From assembly GCA_016744755.1 (NCBI GenBank), contig JADGDT010000026.1:1-34139 (forward strand): a stretch of DNA of 34,139 bases, in the 5' to 3' direction. Source of the stretch: Ichthyobacteriaceae bacterium (GTDB taxonomy: Bacteria; Bacteroidota; Bacteroidia; Flavobacteriales; JADGDT01). Shown here one piece after another: positions 8,584 to 16,346 of this stretch. Each line of letters opens with the position of its first letter. The first letter of the stretch is position 1. The notes under the pieces were generated by a model, which had not been told where the DNA came from, ran no database searches, and saw only the letters and a list, made by a program, of their open reading frames with translations. The position numbers were made by a program, and so were the translations under genes.

Positions 8584-8598
8584 ATGTATTTTGTACAT
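8584..8598. promoter_or_regulatory. Inverted-repeat box ATGTA-TTTTG-TACAT, copy 2
   Basis: Here the palindrome is one base longer on each side (ATGTA / TACAT). It lies about 280 bp before the carboxylase start and 205 bp from copy 1. Confidence 0.35.
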
Positions 8599-8877
8599 CT
8601 ATATTTTTACTTATACCAAATACATCGCCAAATATCCAATAATATTTTTGTCTTTTCTTGATTCTACTCCTTTAGATAAATATTTATATATCAATGGCTA
8701 TACTCAATTTTTATAAATTGTATAATCAAGAAATACGTCAAGCTTAAATGAGCATTTGAAAATGTAATTGGTATTATAAAAAAATACCATGTTCTTAGGC
8801 CTTAAAAGAACAAACTTCTTAATTAAAATTATGTATTTTAGCTCGATTTTATTTTTAGAAAAAAACAACTTACTTAC

Positions 8878-10509
8878 ATGAAAAATCTCAATTTCAATAT
8901 AAACGAAGATCACAATAAATTACTTCTAGCAGAGCTTAAAAAACGTCAATCTAAAATTAAACTTGGAGGGGGTAAGTCGAAAATTGAAAAAGAGCATTCC
9001 AAAGGTAAGCTTACAGCTAGGGAACGTATTGAATACCTACTTGATAAAAAATCTGAAAGAATAGAAATAGCAGATTTGGCTGGTAACGACATGTACTCGG
9101 AGTATGGAGGTTGCCCTTCGGGAGGTGTTGTTGTTGTAGTTGGATATGTTTCTGGAAAGCAATGCATAGTTGTTGCAAACGATGCCACAGTTAAGGCTGG
9201 AGCTTGGTTTCCTATAACGGCAAAAAAGAATTTGAGGGCGCAAGAAATTGCAATGGAGAATAAACTGCCAATAATTTATCTTGTTGATAGTGCTGGCGTT
9301 TTCTTGCCTATGCAGGATGAAATTTTCCCTGACAAAGAACACTTCGGTAGAATTTTTAGAAATAATGCGAAGATGAGTGCCGAAGGAATTACTCAAATTT
9401 CGGCGGTAATGGGAAGTTGTGTTGCAGGTGGTGCTTACTTACCTATTATGAGCGATGAAGCTATAATTGTAAATAAAACTGGAACAATTTTCTTAGCAGG
9501 ATCGTACTTAGTTAAAGCAGCAATTGGCGAAGAAATTGATAACGAAACATTGGGAGGTGCTACAACACATAACGAGATTTCGGGGGTTGCAGACTACAAG
9601 GCCGAAGATGATAAAGATGCACTTGAAACTATAAAAAATATTGTTGGTAAAATTGGAGATTTTGATAAAGCAGGATTTAATAGGGTAAAATCAATAAAAC
9701 CTGTAAAAAACGAAGAAGATATTTTTGGAATAATCCCAAAAGAAAGAAATCAAACTTACGATACTCACGAAATAATTGAACGTTTGGTAGACAACTCTGA
9801 GTTTGACGAATACAAGGCTGATTACGGAAAAACACTAATTTGTGCCTATGCAAGAATTGATGGTTGGGCAGTAGGTATTGTTGCTAATCAGCGTAAAATG
9901 GTAAAAAATGCTAAAGGTGAAATGCAATTTGGAGGAGTAATTTATTCCGATTCGGCAGATAAGGCAACTAGGTTTATTGCAAATTGTAATCAGAAAAAGA
10001 TACCTCTAGTATTTTTGCAAGATGTTACAGGGTTTATGGTTGGTTCAAAATCAGAACATTCCGGAATAATAAAAGATGGAGCTAAAATGGTTAACGTAGT
10101 TGCTAATTCAGTAGTTCCGAAATTTACAATAATAATGGGTAATTCATACGGAGCAGGAAACTACGCTATGTGTGGTAAAGCATATGACCCTAGATTTATA
10201 GTGGCTTGGCCATCGGCACAACTTGCAGTAATGGGAGGTGTACAAGCTGCCAAAACATTACTTCAAATAGAAAAAGCTTCACTAAAGAATAAAGGAGAAG
10301 AAATTACCGAAGAAAGAGAAAAAGAAATGCTCGACCACATTACTGAAAAATACAACAAGCAAATTTCTCCTTATTACTCTGCATCGCGTATTTGGACAGA
10401 TGCGATTATTTCGCCACTTGACACTCGTAAATGGGTAAGCATGGGAATAGAAGTTGCAAACCATTCTCCTATTACCGAAAAATTTAATGTAGGAATTATA
10501 CAGGTGTAA
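8878..10509 (+). CDS. Acyl-CoA carboxylase carboxyltransferase (beta) subunit, methylcrotonyl-CoA type
   Basis: This 543-residue biotin-dependent carboxyltransferase moves carboxyl from carboxybiotin to an acyl-CoA. Recognisable blocks are KLTARERIEYLLD (near residue 45), YGGCPSGGVVVVVGYVSGKQ, YLVDSAGVFLPMQ, HFGRIFRNNAKMSAEGI and GSCVAGGAYLPIMSDE in the N-half. The C-half has FGGVIYSDSADKATRFI, PLVFLQDVTGFMVG and NSYGAGNYAMCGKAYDPRF. The GAYLP and HFGRIF blocks favour the methylcrotonyl-CoA (leucine pathway) or geranyl-CoA group over propionyl-CoA carboxylase. No biotin carboxylase, biotin carrier or leucine catabolism gene lies nearby, so the partner subunit must be elsewhere. An AT-rich stem-loop follows the stop. 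Confidence 0.9.
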   Translation: MKNLNFNINEDHNKLLLAELKKRQSKIKLGGGKSKIEKEHSKGKLTARERIEYLLDKKSERIEIADLAGNDMYSEYGGCPSGGVVVVVGYVSGKQCIVVANDATVKAGAWFPITAKKNLRAQEIAMENKLPIIYLVDSAGVFLPMQDEIFPDKEHFGRIFRNNAKMSAEGITQISAVMGSCVAGGAYLPIMSDEAIIVNKTGTIFLAGSYLVKAAIGEEIDNETLGGATTHNEISGVADYKAEDDKDALETIKNIVGKIGDFDKAGFNRVKSIKPVKNEEDIFGIIPKERNQTYDTHEIIERLVDNSEFDEYKADYGKTLICAYARIDGWAVGIVANQRKMVKNAKGEMQFGGVIYSDSADKATRFIANCNQKKIPLVFLQDVTGFMVGSKSEHSGIIKDGAKMVNVVANSVVPKFTIIMGNSYGAGNYAMCGKAYDPRFIVAWPSAQLAVMGGVQAAKTLLQIEKASLKNKGEEITEEREKEMLDHITEKYNKQISPYYSASRIWTDAIISPLDTRKWVSMGIEVANHSPITEKFNVGIIQV

Positions 10510-10531
10510 ATAATAGTATACTACTATTATT
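10509..10531 (+). terminator. AT-rich stem-loop after the carboxylase gene
   Basis: A perfect 10-bp stem (aataatagta / tactattatt) with a three-base loop begins at the last base of the stop codon. There is no strong T run, so its terminator function is uncertain. Confidence 0.35.
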
Positions 10532-10589
10532 TATGTGGATTTTATAATTTAGAGTACCCGTAATATTCGTAGAGAGCTATGTTTATTAT

Positions 10590-10723
10590 TAATGTATGCT
10601 TCCACCCATACCTATAACAACGAATGAAATAATTATAATTGTAAGTCCTGTATAAAGTGTATTCGTAGTTTTCATCTTCACACCTTTCCATTCTTTAAAA
10701 TACATACCCCAAACATTACTAAA
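10590..10723 (-). pseudogene. Duplicated 3' fragment of the rhaT-like permease gene
   Basis: These 134 bp repeat 11244-11377, the 3' end of the permease gene, without indels and with only about three substitutions at the 5' edge on the plus strand. The reading frame is kept: on the minus strand it still encodes the last roughly 44 residues, ending GMGGSIH against GMGGSLH in the intact gene, with its own stop codon. There is no 5' portion, so it cannot make a permease. The two copies flank the DUF2061 gene as direct repeats. This looks like the remains of a tandem duplication or an unequal crossover. Confidence 0.85.
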
Positions 10724-10731
10724 AAAAACTC

Positions 10732-10763
10732 TACTTCTTTCCTATAGCTATAGGGAAGAAGTA
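10732..10763. other. Near-perfect palindrome after DUF2061
   Basis: The sequence acttctttcctatag / ctatagggaagaagt is a palindrome with one T/G mismatch per arm. It lies 50 bp past the DUF2061 stop, between that gene and the duplicated rhaT fragment. It may act as a transcription end or be a dispersed palindrome. Confidence 0.45.
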
Positions 10764-10813
10764 AAGCCACTTAAACAACGGTATAATCTATTTTATATGT
10801 TATATATTCAGTA

Positions 10814-11227
10814 CTATTTTACACTCATTTCTGAAACGACTTTATTCTCAATAGCTTTCTTTTGATCCTTCTTTATATCTGGTGTTACTTGAAAAAGCAA
10901 CCAAAATATTAAAGCTATTGATCCTATTACTCCAATTGTCCAAATCGCTTTTTTGCTAGTTGAAATAGATAATTTGTACTTGTCAGAATGGACAATTCCC
11001 CAATTAATACTTGTCCAAATTCTTTCGTAGAAATAATACATAATCATTCTAGTAGAATGGTGCCAAGCTGTAACAAGAGTTGCTATGGTTAGTGCGTTTT
11101 TATAATTTTCGGGTAGCATTGAAATAATAATATAAGCTCCTCCCCAAGTCCAGAAAATACCAATAAATCGCCATAACAACGATTTTAAAATTGTTCTTCT
11201 TCTTGTTTCAAATATTTTATTATCCAT
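10814..11227 (-). CDS. DUF2061 membrane protein
   Basis: This 137-residue protein has the DUF2061 core near its N terminus: RTILKSLLWRFIGIFWTWGGAYII (residues 11-34), then HHSTRMIMYYFYERIWTSINWG. The family's K-x3-WR and YERxW signatures are therefore both present. A second hydrophobic helix, IWTIGVIGSIALIFWLLFQV, follows at about 95-115. DUF2061 proteins are small integral membrane proteins of unknown function, often found beside transport or sulfur genes. The start lies 15 bp after the permease stop, so the two are probably co-transcribed. It is flanked by the direct repeats of the rhaT 3' end. Confidence 0.85.
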   Translation of the reverse strand: MDNKIFETRRRTILKSLLWRFIGIFWTWGGAYIIISMLPENYKNALTIATLVTAWHHSTRMIMYYFYERIWTSINWGIVHSDKYKLSISTSKKAIWTIGVIGSIALIFWLLFQVTPDIKKDQKKAIENKVVSEMSVK

Positions 11228-11242
11228 AATAATTGCTTAATA

Positions 11243-12280
11243 CTAATGTAGACTTCCACCCATACCTATAACAACGAATGAAATAATTATAATTGTAAGT
11301 CCTGTATAAAGTGTATTCGTAGTTTTCATCTTCACACCTTTCCATTCTTTAAAATACATACCCCAAACATTACTAAATAAAATTATTGAAGCCATGTGTA
11401 AAGACCATCCTGCAAACTCGTAATCTTCTCCTAAATATGTCGATCCCATTCCATAAAAGAAAAACTGCAAATACCATATTGTCCCTCCTATTGAAGCCCA
11501 AATAAAATTCTTAGAAACAGGAGGTTCTCTACTTGTAAAATCTTTATATGTTGAATTATTGATGAGCATGAAAATAACATAAACCATGTTTGTTACAAAT
11601 CCACCCCAAAGAACCCATACAAGTACAGCATTATTTTTGAACAAATCTACAGCTCCATAATTCAATGCTGTTTCTGCAATTGGTCTCCCTGCTGTTAATC
11701 CAAATGCAAAACTAGCACTTAGTATTCCAGATATTACAGCTATAATAATCCCTTTCGAAAGGTCAAATTCCTTAATTGATTCTTGTTGTTGTTTTTTATC
11801 TAGATCCTGTTCTTTCAAAAAACCTGCTCTACCTGTAATTCCAATACCTACCAAGCTTAAAATCACACCAAATAATATAATCTGACCTCCAGTAGTTTGA
11901 ATTAAAGCAATGAACTCTCCATTGAAGATTGGAGGAATAAAAGTTCCTATTGCAGTACTAAAACCTAGAGCAATAGTCATCCCTAACGAAAGACCAAGGT
12001 AACGCATTGTCAACCCGAAAGTAAGCCCTCCAATTCCCCACATGGCTCCCCAAAAGAAAGTCCATAAATGAGTTGAAGAAACATTTTCGAATAATACTAT
12101 AAAAAGATCAGGCACTGTAATGTAAGCGAATATAACAGGAGTAACTATCCACGCAGAAAACCCTAATATCATCCATGCACTTTCCCACGACCATTTTTTA
12201 ATAAGGTTCATAGGTATGTAAAAACTACCTGCAGCAAATCCGCCTATAGAGTGTAAAAGTATTCCAAGTAGTCCTCCCAT
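11243..12280 (-). CDS. RhaT-type sugar:proton symporter
   Basis: This 345-residue, ten-helix inner membrane permease belongs to the L-rhamnose-proton symporter family (drug/metabolite transporter superfamily). The N-terminal block GILLHSIGGFAAGSFYIPM and the following IKKWSWESAWMILG are the RhaT family's most typical segments, and the length matches E. coli RhaT (344). Other features are GLTFGLTMRYLGLSLGMTIA and the C-terminal WGMYFKEWKGV. No rhamnose catabolic gene is nearby. It lies downstream of the corrinoid methyltransferase cluster on the same strand, which raises the possibility that it imports the methylated substrate. The gap before it holds a 15-bp tandem array and a hairpin, so co-transcription is uncertain. 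Confidence 0.88.
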   Translation of the reverse strand: MGGLLGILLHSIGGFAAGSFYIPMNLIKKWSWESAWMILGFSAWIVTPVIFAYITVPDLFIVLFENVSSTHLWTFFWGAMWGIGGLTFGLTMRYLGLSLGMTIALGFSTAIGTFIPPIFNGEFIALIQTTGGQIILFGVILSLVGIGITGRAGFLKEQDLDKKQQQESIKEFDLSKGIIIAVISGILSASFAFGLTAGRPIAETALNYGAVDLFKNNAVLVWVLWGGFVTNMVYVIFMLINNSTYKDFTSREPPVSKNFIWASIGGTIWYLQFFFYGMGSTYLGEDYEFAGWSLHMASIILFSNVWGMYFKEWKGVKMKTTNTLYTGLTIIIISFVVIGMGGSLH

Positions 12281-12302
12281 TTTTTTCAGTTATTAGTAGA
12301 TA

Positions 12303-12407
12303 CAGTTAGCAGTGATGCAGTTAGCAGTGATGCAGTTAGCAGTGATGCAGTTAGCAGTGATGCAGTTAGCAGTGATGCAGTTAGCAGTGATGCAGTTAGC
12401 AGTGAAC
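12303..12407. repeat. 15-bp tandem array (CAGTTAGCAGTGATG), seven units
   Basis: Seven head-to-tail copies in exact phase, the last one changed in its final two bases. The unit is itself two related words (CAGTTAG and CAGTGATG). The array starts 22 bp upstream of the permease start codon. On the plus strand it gives a meaningless periodic frame (MQLAV repeats). Confidence 0.95.
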
Positions 12408-12415
12408 AGTAATAC

Positions 12416-12493
12416 AGTGAGTAGTAATACTGTAATACAGCTAATGTTCCTGATTTTAAGTCACAAGCTGTCTCACTGCATTACTATCTCACT
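12416..12493 (-). terminator. Long imperfect inverted repeat between methyltransferase and permease genes
   Basis: Segment 12416-12442 (agtgagtagtaat..aatacagct) is nearly the reverse complement of 12466-12493 (agctgtctcactgc..ctatctcact). This gives a stem of about 26 bp with a few mismatches. It may attenuate transcription from the methyltransferase gene into the permease. No clean T run is present. Confidence 0.4.
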
Positions 12494-12535
12494 ACATTTG
12501 TCTCACTACATTTGTCTCACTACATTTGTCTCACT
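12488..12535. repeat. 14-bp tandem array (CTCACTACATTTGT), three and a half units
   Basis: Three perfect copies plus a six-base partial unit, ending 14 bp before the end of the UroD-type methyltransferase gene. It is the second array in the same 268-bp gap. Confidence 0.9.
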
Positions 12536-12548
12536 CTCTCACTATTTT

Positions 12549-13628
12549 TTACAATTCATTTACTGCTTCAAAGAAAGCAAGTACATTTTCTACAGAGGTG
12601 TCGTCTTGCACGTTGTGAGCTGGAGCAAGTATGTACCCACCACCTTTACCAAGTATTTCTACTCTGCGTTTTACCTCATCTTTAATTTGCTGTGGAGTAC
12701 CGTTTGGCATTAATTCTTGAACACAAATTCCGCCAAAGAACATTAAATCTTTTCCCCACTCATTTTTAAGATGTTCTGGAGTCATATATTTTGCTAAAGG
12801 CTGTAAAGGGTTAAGAATATCTAATCCTATTTCAATTAAATCAGGAATAATATCTACTACAGAACCGCAAGTATGCCAAGCAATTTTAATATTTGGATTT
12901 ACTTTACGGAATTCCTCAAACATATATTTCATACGAGGCTTAAAAATTTGTCGCCACTGTACAGGATCCATCAACATACTATTCTGTCCACCAAAATCAT
13001 CGCCTGCCCAAATCATATCTGCTCCTCTACGAATTTGCTCTTTACCTATTTCTAGATGAAGATTCATAACAGTATCAAGTAGTTTATTCAAATATGGTGG
13101 CTCAAGCATCATATCCATAAAGAATTTTTCGAGACCTGTTAGATACCAAGATGTTTCGAAAATTGCAGTTTCTAAATCAGCAATTATTCCGTAGTCTTTC
13201 TTGAAAGTAGAAACTTTGTAGTCAACATCGTCATAACGTCCTTCTGCAAATGGATCTGGGAATTTATAGTTTTCTATGTCTGCTTCTGTTTCTGCATGCT
13301 TTAAAGGGTAGTCAAGATACTCAGTATAAAGACCTATTTCCTTAAAAATCATCCCATACTCATTGGTTATCGATCCGTCAGGGTGATAAATAGTAGGGTT
13401 ATTTTTTGGAGCAATTGATGCAGTTCCAACAGCATCGTTTCCTAAGTGATTCAATAAATTTGTATGCGATATACGTGTCGATAGCATTGAATCTAAAGGT
13501 TTCTCGTAAGGTAATCCTAAATGATCCGACATTTTCTTTGCCACTTGTGGAGTAAAGTTTGCAAATACTGGTGGTCTGTCTGGCTCACCTCCGTTTATTG
13601 TTGTGATAAATCTTTCTCTTGATGTCAT
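12549..13628 (-). CDS. UroD-type corrinoid methyltransferase (substrate-side candidate)
   Basis: This 359-residue protein belongs to the uroporphyrinogen decarboxylase/MtaA/CmuA superfamily, zinc-dependent enzymes that transfer methyl groups to or from corrinoid proteins. It opens with TSRERFITTINGGEPDRPPV, the usual family start. The zinc motif is intact as WHTCG (His252, Cys254), and FGGICVQ (Cys302) precedes the typical MPNGTPQQI and ILAPAHNVQDDT (334-343) blocks. Family members of this shape serve as methyltransferase I in aromatic O-demethylase systems or as MtaA-type methyltransferase II. True haem-pathway UroD is unlikely given HxC and the neighbours. It is followed on the same strand by a sugar permease and preceded by the RACo-type activator. 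The methyl substrate cannot be read from sequence. Confidence 0.85.
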   Translation of the reverse strand: MTSRERFITTINGGEPDRPPVFANFTPQVAKKMSDHLGLPYEKPLDSMLSTRISHTNLLNHLGNDAVGTASIAPKNNPTIYHPDGSITNEYGMIFKEIGLYTEYLDYPLKHAETEADIENYKFPDPFAEGRYDDVDYKVSTFKKDYGIIADLETAIFETSWYLTGLEKFFMDMMLEPPYLNKLLDTVMNLHLEIGKEQIRRGADMIWAGDDFGGQNSMLMDPVQWRQIFKPRMKYMFEEFRKVNPNIKIAWHTCGSVVDIIPDLIEIGLDILNPLQPLAKYMTPEHLKNEWGKDLMFFGGICVQELMPNGTPQQIKDEVKRRVEILGKGGGYILAPAHNVQDDTSVENVLAFFEAVNEL

Positions 13629-13734
13629 ATCGTTATGTTTTAGTTTGCGTTTTAGTTTATGCTTTCGCTGTTTATTAATGCCTATGGCATTTGTTTATAC
13701 AATGCTTTCGCATTAGTTTGTTTAGTTTTTTCTA

Positions 13735-13890
13735 TCTCGCAGATTTTGTTGATTTCCGCAGATTCATGTTTTTTTTGTCCACAGATTACACAGATTACAC
13801 TGATTTATTTATCTTATCCTTCTACTTTTCAGCTTTAAACCTTCAGCTTCCAGCTTCCAGCTTTGAGCTTTGAGCTTTGAACTTCGAGCT
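13735..13890. repeat. Dispersed repeat plus 7-bp word array
   Basis: The first part (about 13735-13806) holds 'cgcagatt' and 'cacagattacacagattac' words, a type of intergenic repeat I know from many Bacteroidota genomes. The second part (13829-13890) is a run of imperfect 7-bp words agcttcc and agctttg. An apparent short plus-strand reading frame across this stretch is a by-product of the repeats. The block fills the gap between the RACo-type gene and the UroD-type gene. Confidence 0.75.
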
Positions 13891-13892
13891 TC

Positions 13893-15389
13893 TTAAAAGA
13901 ACATATTCATAGCAAATTCCATAGTAAACTCATCGTCTGTTGATAGCTCTATGTATTCCATTTTCTTAATTAATTCTTCTTGCTCCATCATAAAACCTTC
14001 CGATTTAAGTGCCAAAACAGCTCCTGTTCCAGCGGTGTTACCAATCTGAACATATTTTTCTAATGCCACATCTGGCAGTAAACCTATACGTATTGCACTT
14101 TCAATATTTATATAATTACCAAATCCTCCAGCTAAGTAGATATTATCTAGATCGCTTACGTCAACTTCGGCAATTGCCATCATTCTATTTATACCAGATG
14201 CTATAGCAGATTTAGCAAGTTGAATTTCTCTAATGTCTTGCTGAGTTAAAGAAACATTTGTCTTTTCTGATGTATTAGGGTTTGTAATTATAAAATCTTC
14301 ACTTATATTACCTTCCATCCCTAGCAATTCAATATCTATCATATTAGCAACAATATCTATCAATCCCGAACCACAAATACCTGTTGGCTCAACATTACCA
14401 ATAACCTCGTAACCATTGCTAGAAAATTTAGCTATTGCTCCATTAGTTGCCGACATTCCTTGCGAAATATTTGCTCCTTCAAAAGCAGGCCCCGCTGCCG
14501 TAGCACAGGCTATAATTTTATTGGGAGTAACCAAAGCCATCTCTCCATTTGTACCAATATCTATAAATAAATATTTCTTGCCGATTTTATCCGTATCAAG
14601 CGATGCCATACCTGCAACAATATCGGCGCCAACATATCCGCTTTTAGAAGGCGATAAAACTACCTCTCCTTCCTCGTGAATTTTAACCCCAATCTCTTTT
14701 GCTTTTATTTTCTTAACTTCTGTAAAAACGGGGGTAAAAGGTGCGTGAGCAATTGGCAAAGCATCAACTCCCATAAAATTGTGAAGCATAGTTGTATTAC
14801 CTACAATAGATACTTTCACAAAATCATCGAAAGCTATTCCACTCTCTTCACAATATTCGTTGATAGTTTTATTTATAGATTTTACAAGAATCGATTGTAG
14901 ATTCTTTACTCCTTCTTTATTCTCTGCTCCGTAGTTTATTCTAGAAATTACATCAGCTCCAAATTTAGATTGAGGATTGATGGTTGTTTTCACATCTACC
15001 ACTGTCCCAAACAACAAATTAACTATATAAAATGCCATTGTTGTAGTTCCAATATCTACAGCTAATCCATATGGCAATGGTGCTAAATCGGCAGACTTGC
15101 CAGGATTGGTCCATACCGTTTTTGTAAGCTCATATTGAGATGAAAGAATTCTCATTTCGAGTTCTTCTGGCAAAACAACATCAATATCTTTATGCACTTC
15201 GTACAGGCAAGATGTTACATGTCCATCATTCTTAACCTCAACCTTACATTTGCCACAAGTACCATGTCCACCACAAGGTGCCGATATCTCAACATCGTTA
15301 TCCTGAATTAACTGCAATAAGTTTTGTCCTTCTTCAACAGTGTGTTCAGTTACTTCTCCTTGTTTATATAATTTTACTTTATAGCTCAT
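13893..15389 (-). CDS. RACo-type ferredoxin-ASKHA reductive activator of corrinoid proteins
   Basis: This protein restores inactive Co(II) corrinoid proteins to Co(I) using ATP. Residues 1 to about 85 form a 2Fe-2S ferredoxin domain with APCGGHGTCGKCKVEV (Cys39, Cys45, Cys48) and a fourth Cys at 61. A middle ASKHA-fold part begins with GLAVDIGTTTMAFYIVN (from about residue 108) and continues with SIVGNTTMLHNFMGVD, FIDIGTNGEMAL and ATAAGPAFEGANI. The C-terminal YLAGGFGNYINIESAIRIGL closes the fold. At 498 residues it is shorter than characterised RACo proteins (around 600-640), mainly in the linker region and C terminus. It lies within the corrinoid cluster between two methyl-transfer components, which supports the role strongly. 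Confidence 0.92.
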   Translation of the reverse strand: MSYKVKLYKQGEVTEHTVEEGQNLLQLIQDNDVEISAPCGGHGTCGKCKVEVKNDGHVTSCLYEVHKDIDVVLPEELEMRILSSQYELTKTVWTNPGKSADLAPLPYGLAVDIGTTTMAFYIVNLLFGTVVDVKTTINPQSKFGADVISRINYGAENKEGVKNLQSILVKSINKTINEYCEESGIAFDDFVKVSIVGNTTMLHNFMGVDALPIAHAPFTPVFTEVKKIKAKEIGVKIHEEGEVVLSPSKSGYVGADIVAGMASLDTDKIGKKYLFIDIGTNGEMALVTPNKIIACATAAGPAFEGANISQGMSATNGAIAKFSSNGYEVIGNVEPTGICGSGLIDIVANMIDIELLGMEGNISEDFIITNPNTSEKTNVSLTQQDIREIQLAKSAIASGINRMMAIAEVDVSDLDNIYLAGGFGNYINIESAIRIGLLPDVALEKYVQIGNTAGTGAVLALKSEGFMMEQEELIKKMEYIELSTDDEFTMEFAMNMFF

Positions 15390-15445
15390 GTTTATTTGTT
15401 GATTCCTTTATTTTTTTGGTTCTACTGCTAATTTAGTGGAACAAT

Positions 15446-15581
15446 CGTCACCTTGAGCGGAGCCAAAGCGAAGTCGAAAGGTCTATTACACAAATAGCAC
15501 ATTGTGTAATCACTGTTGCTATAGATCTTTCGACTACATTTCCTTTTGTTACACAAAGGAAATTCTGCTCAAGATGACGAC
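15446..15581. repeat. Intergenic palindromic repeat, copy 2
   Basis: Outer arms cgtcaccttgagc and gctcaagatgacg pair. Inside are cgaaaggtct / agatctttcg, then two separate hairpins (attacac..gtgtaat and tttccttt..aaaggaaa). The design resembles the 'cgtca..ttcgac..atgacg' intergenic hairpins common in Bacteroidota. A degenerate relative lies at 780-883. It sits upstream of the RACo-type gene start. Confidence 0.8.
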
Positions 15582-15643
15582 TATTCTAAATTACAACTTC
15601 CACACAAATAAGGGTAAAACCATATTTATAAAAAATTAATGAT

Positions 15644-16342
15644 TTATAAATTTTTCCCGTTAAATGGTTTTGTTCTATACATACAGTTTGCACTTGTACA
15701 CAAATTACACTCACTATGTTTAAACTTAACCTTCTTGCCAATGCCTACTATTCCGCTTATAGATTTTACAGGATGCATCATCCCCGAATCGTTAAGAGAA
15801 ATTCCTAGATAATTATTAGGAAGAATACTGAAAAGTTTTTTCTGCTCATCAACATCCCACCCACAGTTACCTGGACTCTGAGTATTAGTTGTTTTTAAAA
15901 ATTCTAACTTTGATAGGTCGTACAAATAATCAGAAAGAACTCCTGTTGTTTTTTCTACAATTACAGTTCCAATAATATCCGACAAGTATGCTTCGGTAAT
16001 ATCCTCTTGAGGATTATAACTATTCAAATAACTATCTAATTCTTCAGAAACAGTACATGCAAAAACACCTACTCGCTCTGAATTTGTAATTGCTTCAAAA
16101 ATTTCATCTCCTATATTAAATGTAACTCCTTCAATTGTTAGTGTATCTGAAGCCACCACAGAACTAAAAATATGATAACCAAACTTAACTTTTAAATCTT
16201 TTATTTTTTCTAGCTCAACTTTTGTTGCATCAATAAAAAAACCAGGAACTTCCACTCCATTAGGCGACACATACCTAGCTATGTCATCTACCGAAATAGA
16301 TAGTTCTTCTACTGTTTTTATGTATTGATTTGCTTCTTGCAT
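15644..16342 (-). CDS. Stand-alone MetH-type activation domain protein
   Basis: This 232-residue protein resembles the C-terminal S-adenosylmethionine-binding reactivation domain of cobalamin-dependent methionine synthase, but as a separate polypeptide. The typical block is SPGNCGWDVDEQKKLFSIL (about 157-175) followed by GISLNDSGMMHPVKSISGIVGIG. A Cys-rich tail, CNLCTSANCMYR, ends the protein; this form occurs in stand-alone versions and may bind a metal. In MetH the domain reductively methylates cob(II)alamin with S-adenosylmethionine. Here it could do the same for the corrinoid protein encoded at 19522-20193. The family's usual SPGY is SPGN here. The start codon is preceded immediately by a 22-unit tandem array. 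Confidence 0.85.
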   Translation of the reverse strand: MQEANQYIKTVEELSISVDDIARYVSPNGVEVPGFFIDATKVELEKIKDLKVKFGYHIFSSVVASDTLTIEGVTFNIGDEIFEAITNSERVGVFACTVSEELDSYLNSYNPQEDITEAYLSDIIGTVIVEKTTGVLSDYLYDLSKLEFLKTTNTQSPGNCGWDVDEQKKLFSILPNNYLGISLNDSGMMHPVKSISGIVGIGKKVKFKHSECNLCTSANCMYRTKPFNGKNL

Positions 16343-16346
16343 TGTT

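Larger units (their letters stand above)
8288..8877. other. 590-bp divergent intergenic region
   Basis: This AT-rich region separates the starts of the ROK kinase (minus) and the acyl-CoA carboxylase (plus). No gene was found. It holds two copies of a TGTATTTTGTACAT box (see the two site entries). No convincing riboswitch or RNA gene was seen. Confidence 0.5.

Noticed and set aside
12312-12713. 133-residue plus-strand reading frame beginning with MQLAV repeats
   Set aside because: It is produced by the 15-bp array being a multiple of three, and then runs antisense into the methyltransferase gene. There is no coding character after the repeats.
12549-13628. Haem-pathway uroporphyrinogen decarboxylase (hemE)
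   Set aside because: The H-T-C zinc motif and the corrinoid neighbours place it in the methyltransferase branch. No haem genes are nearby.
13691-13873. 60-residue reading frame before the RACo-type gene
   Set aside because: It lies wholly in dispersed repeat words ('cacagattacacagattac' and 'agcttcc'), which explain its periodic amino acids.
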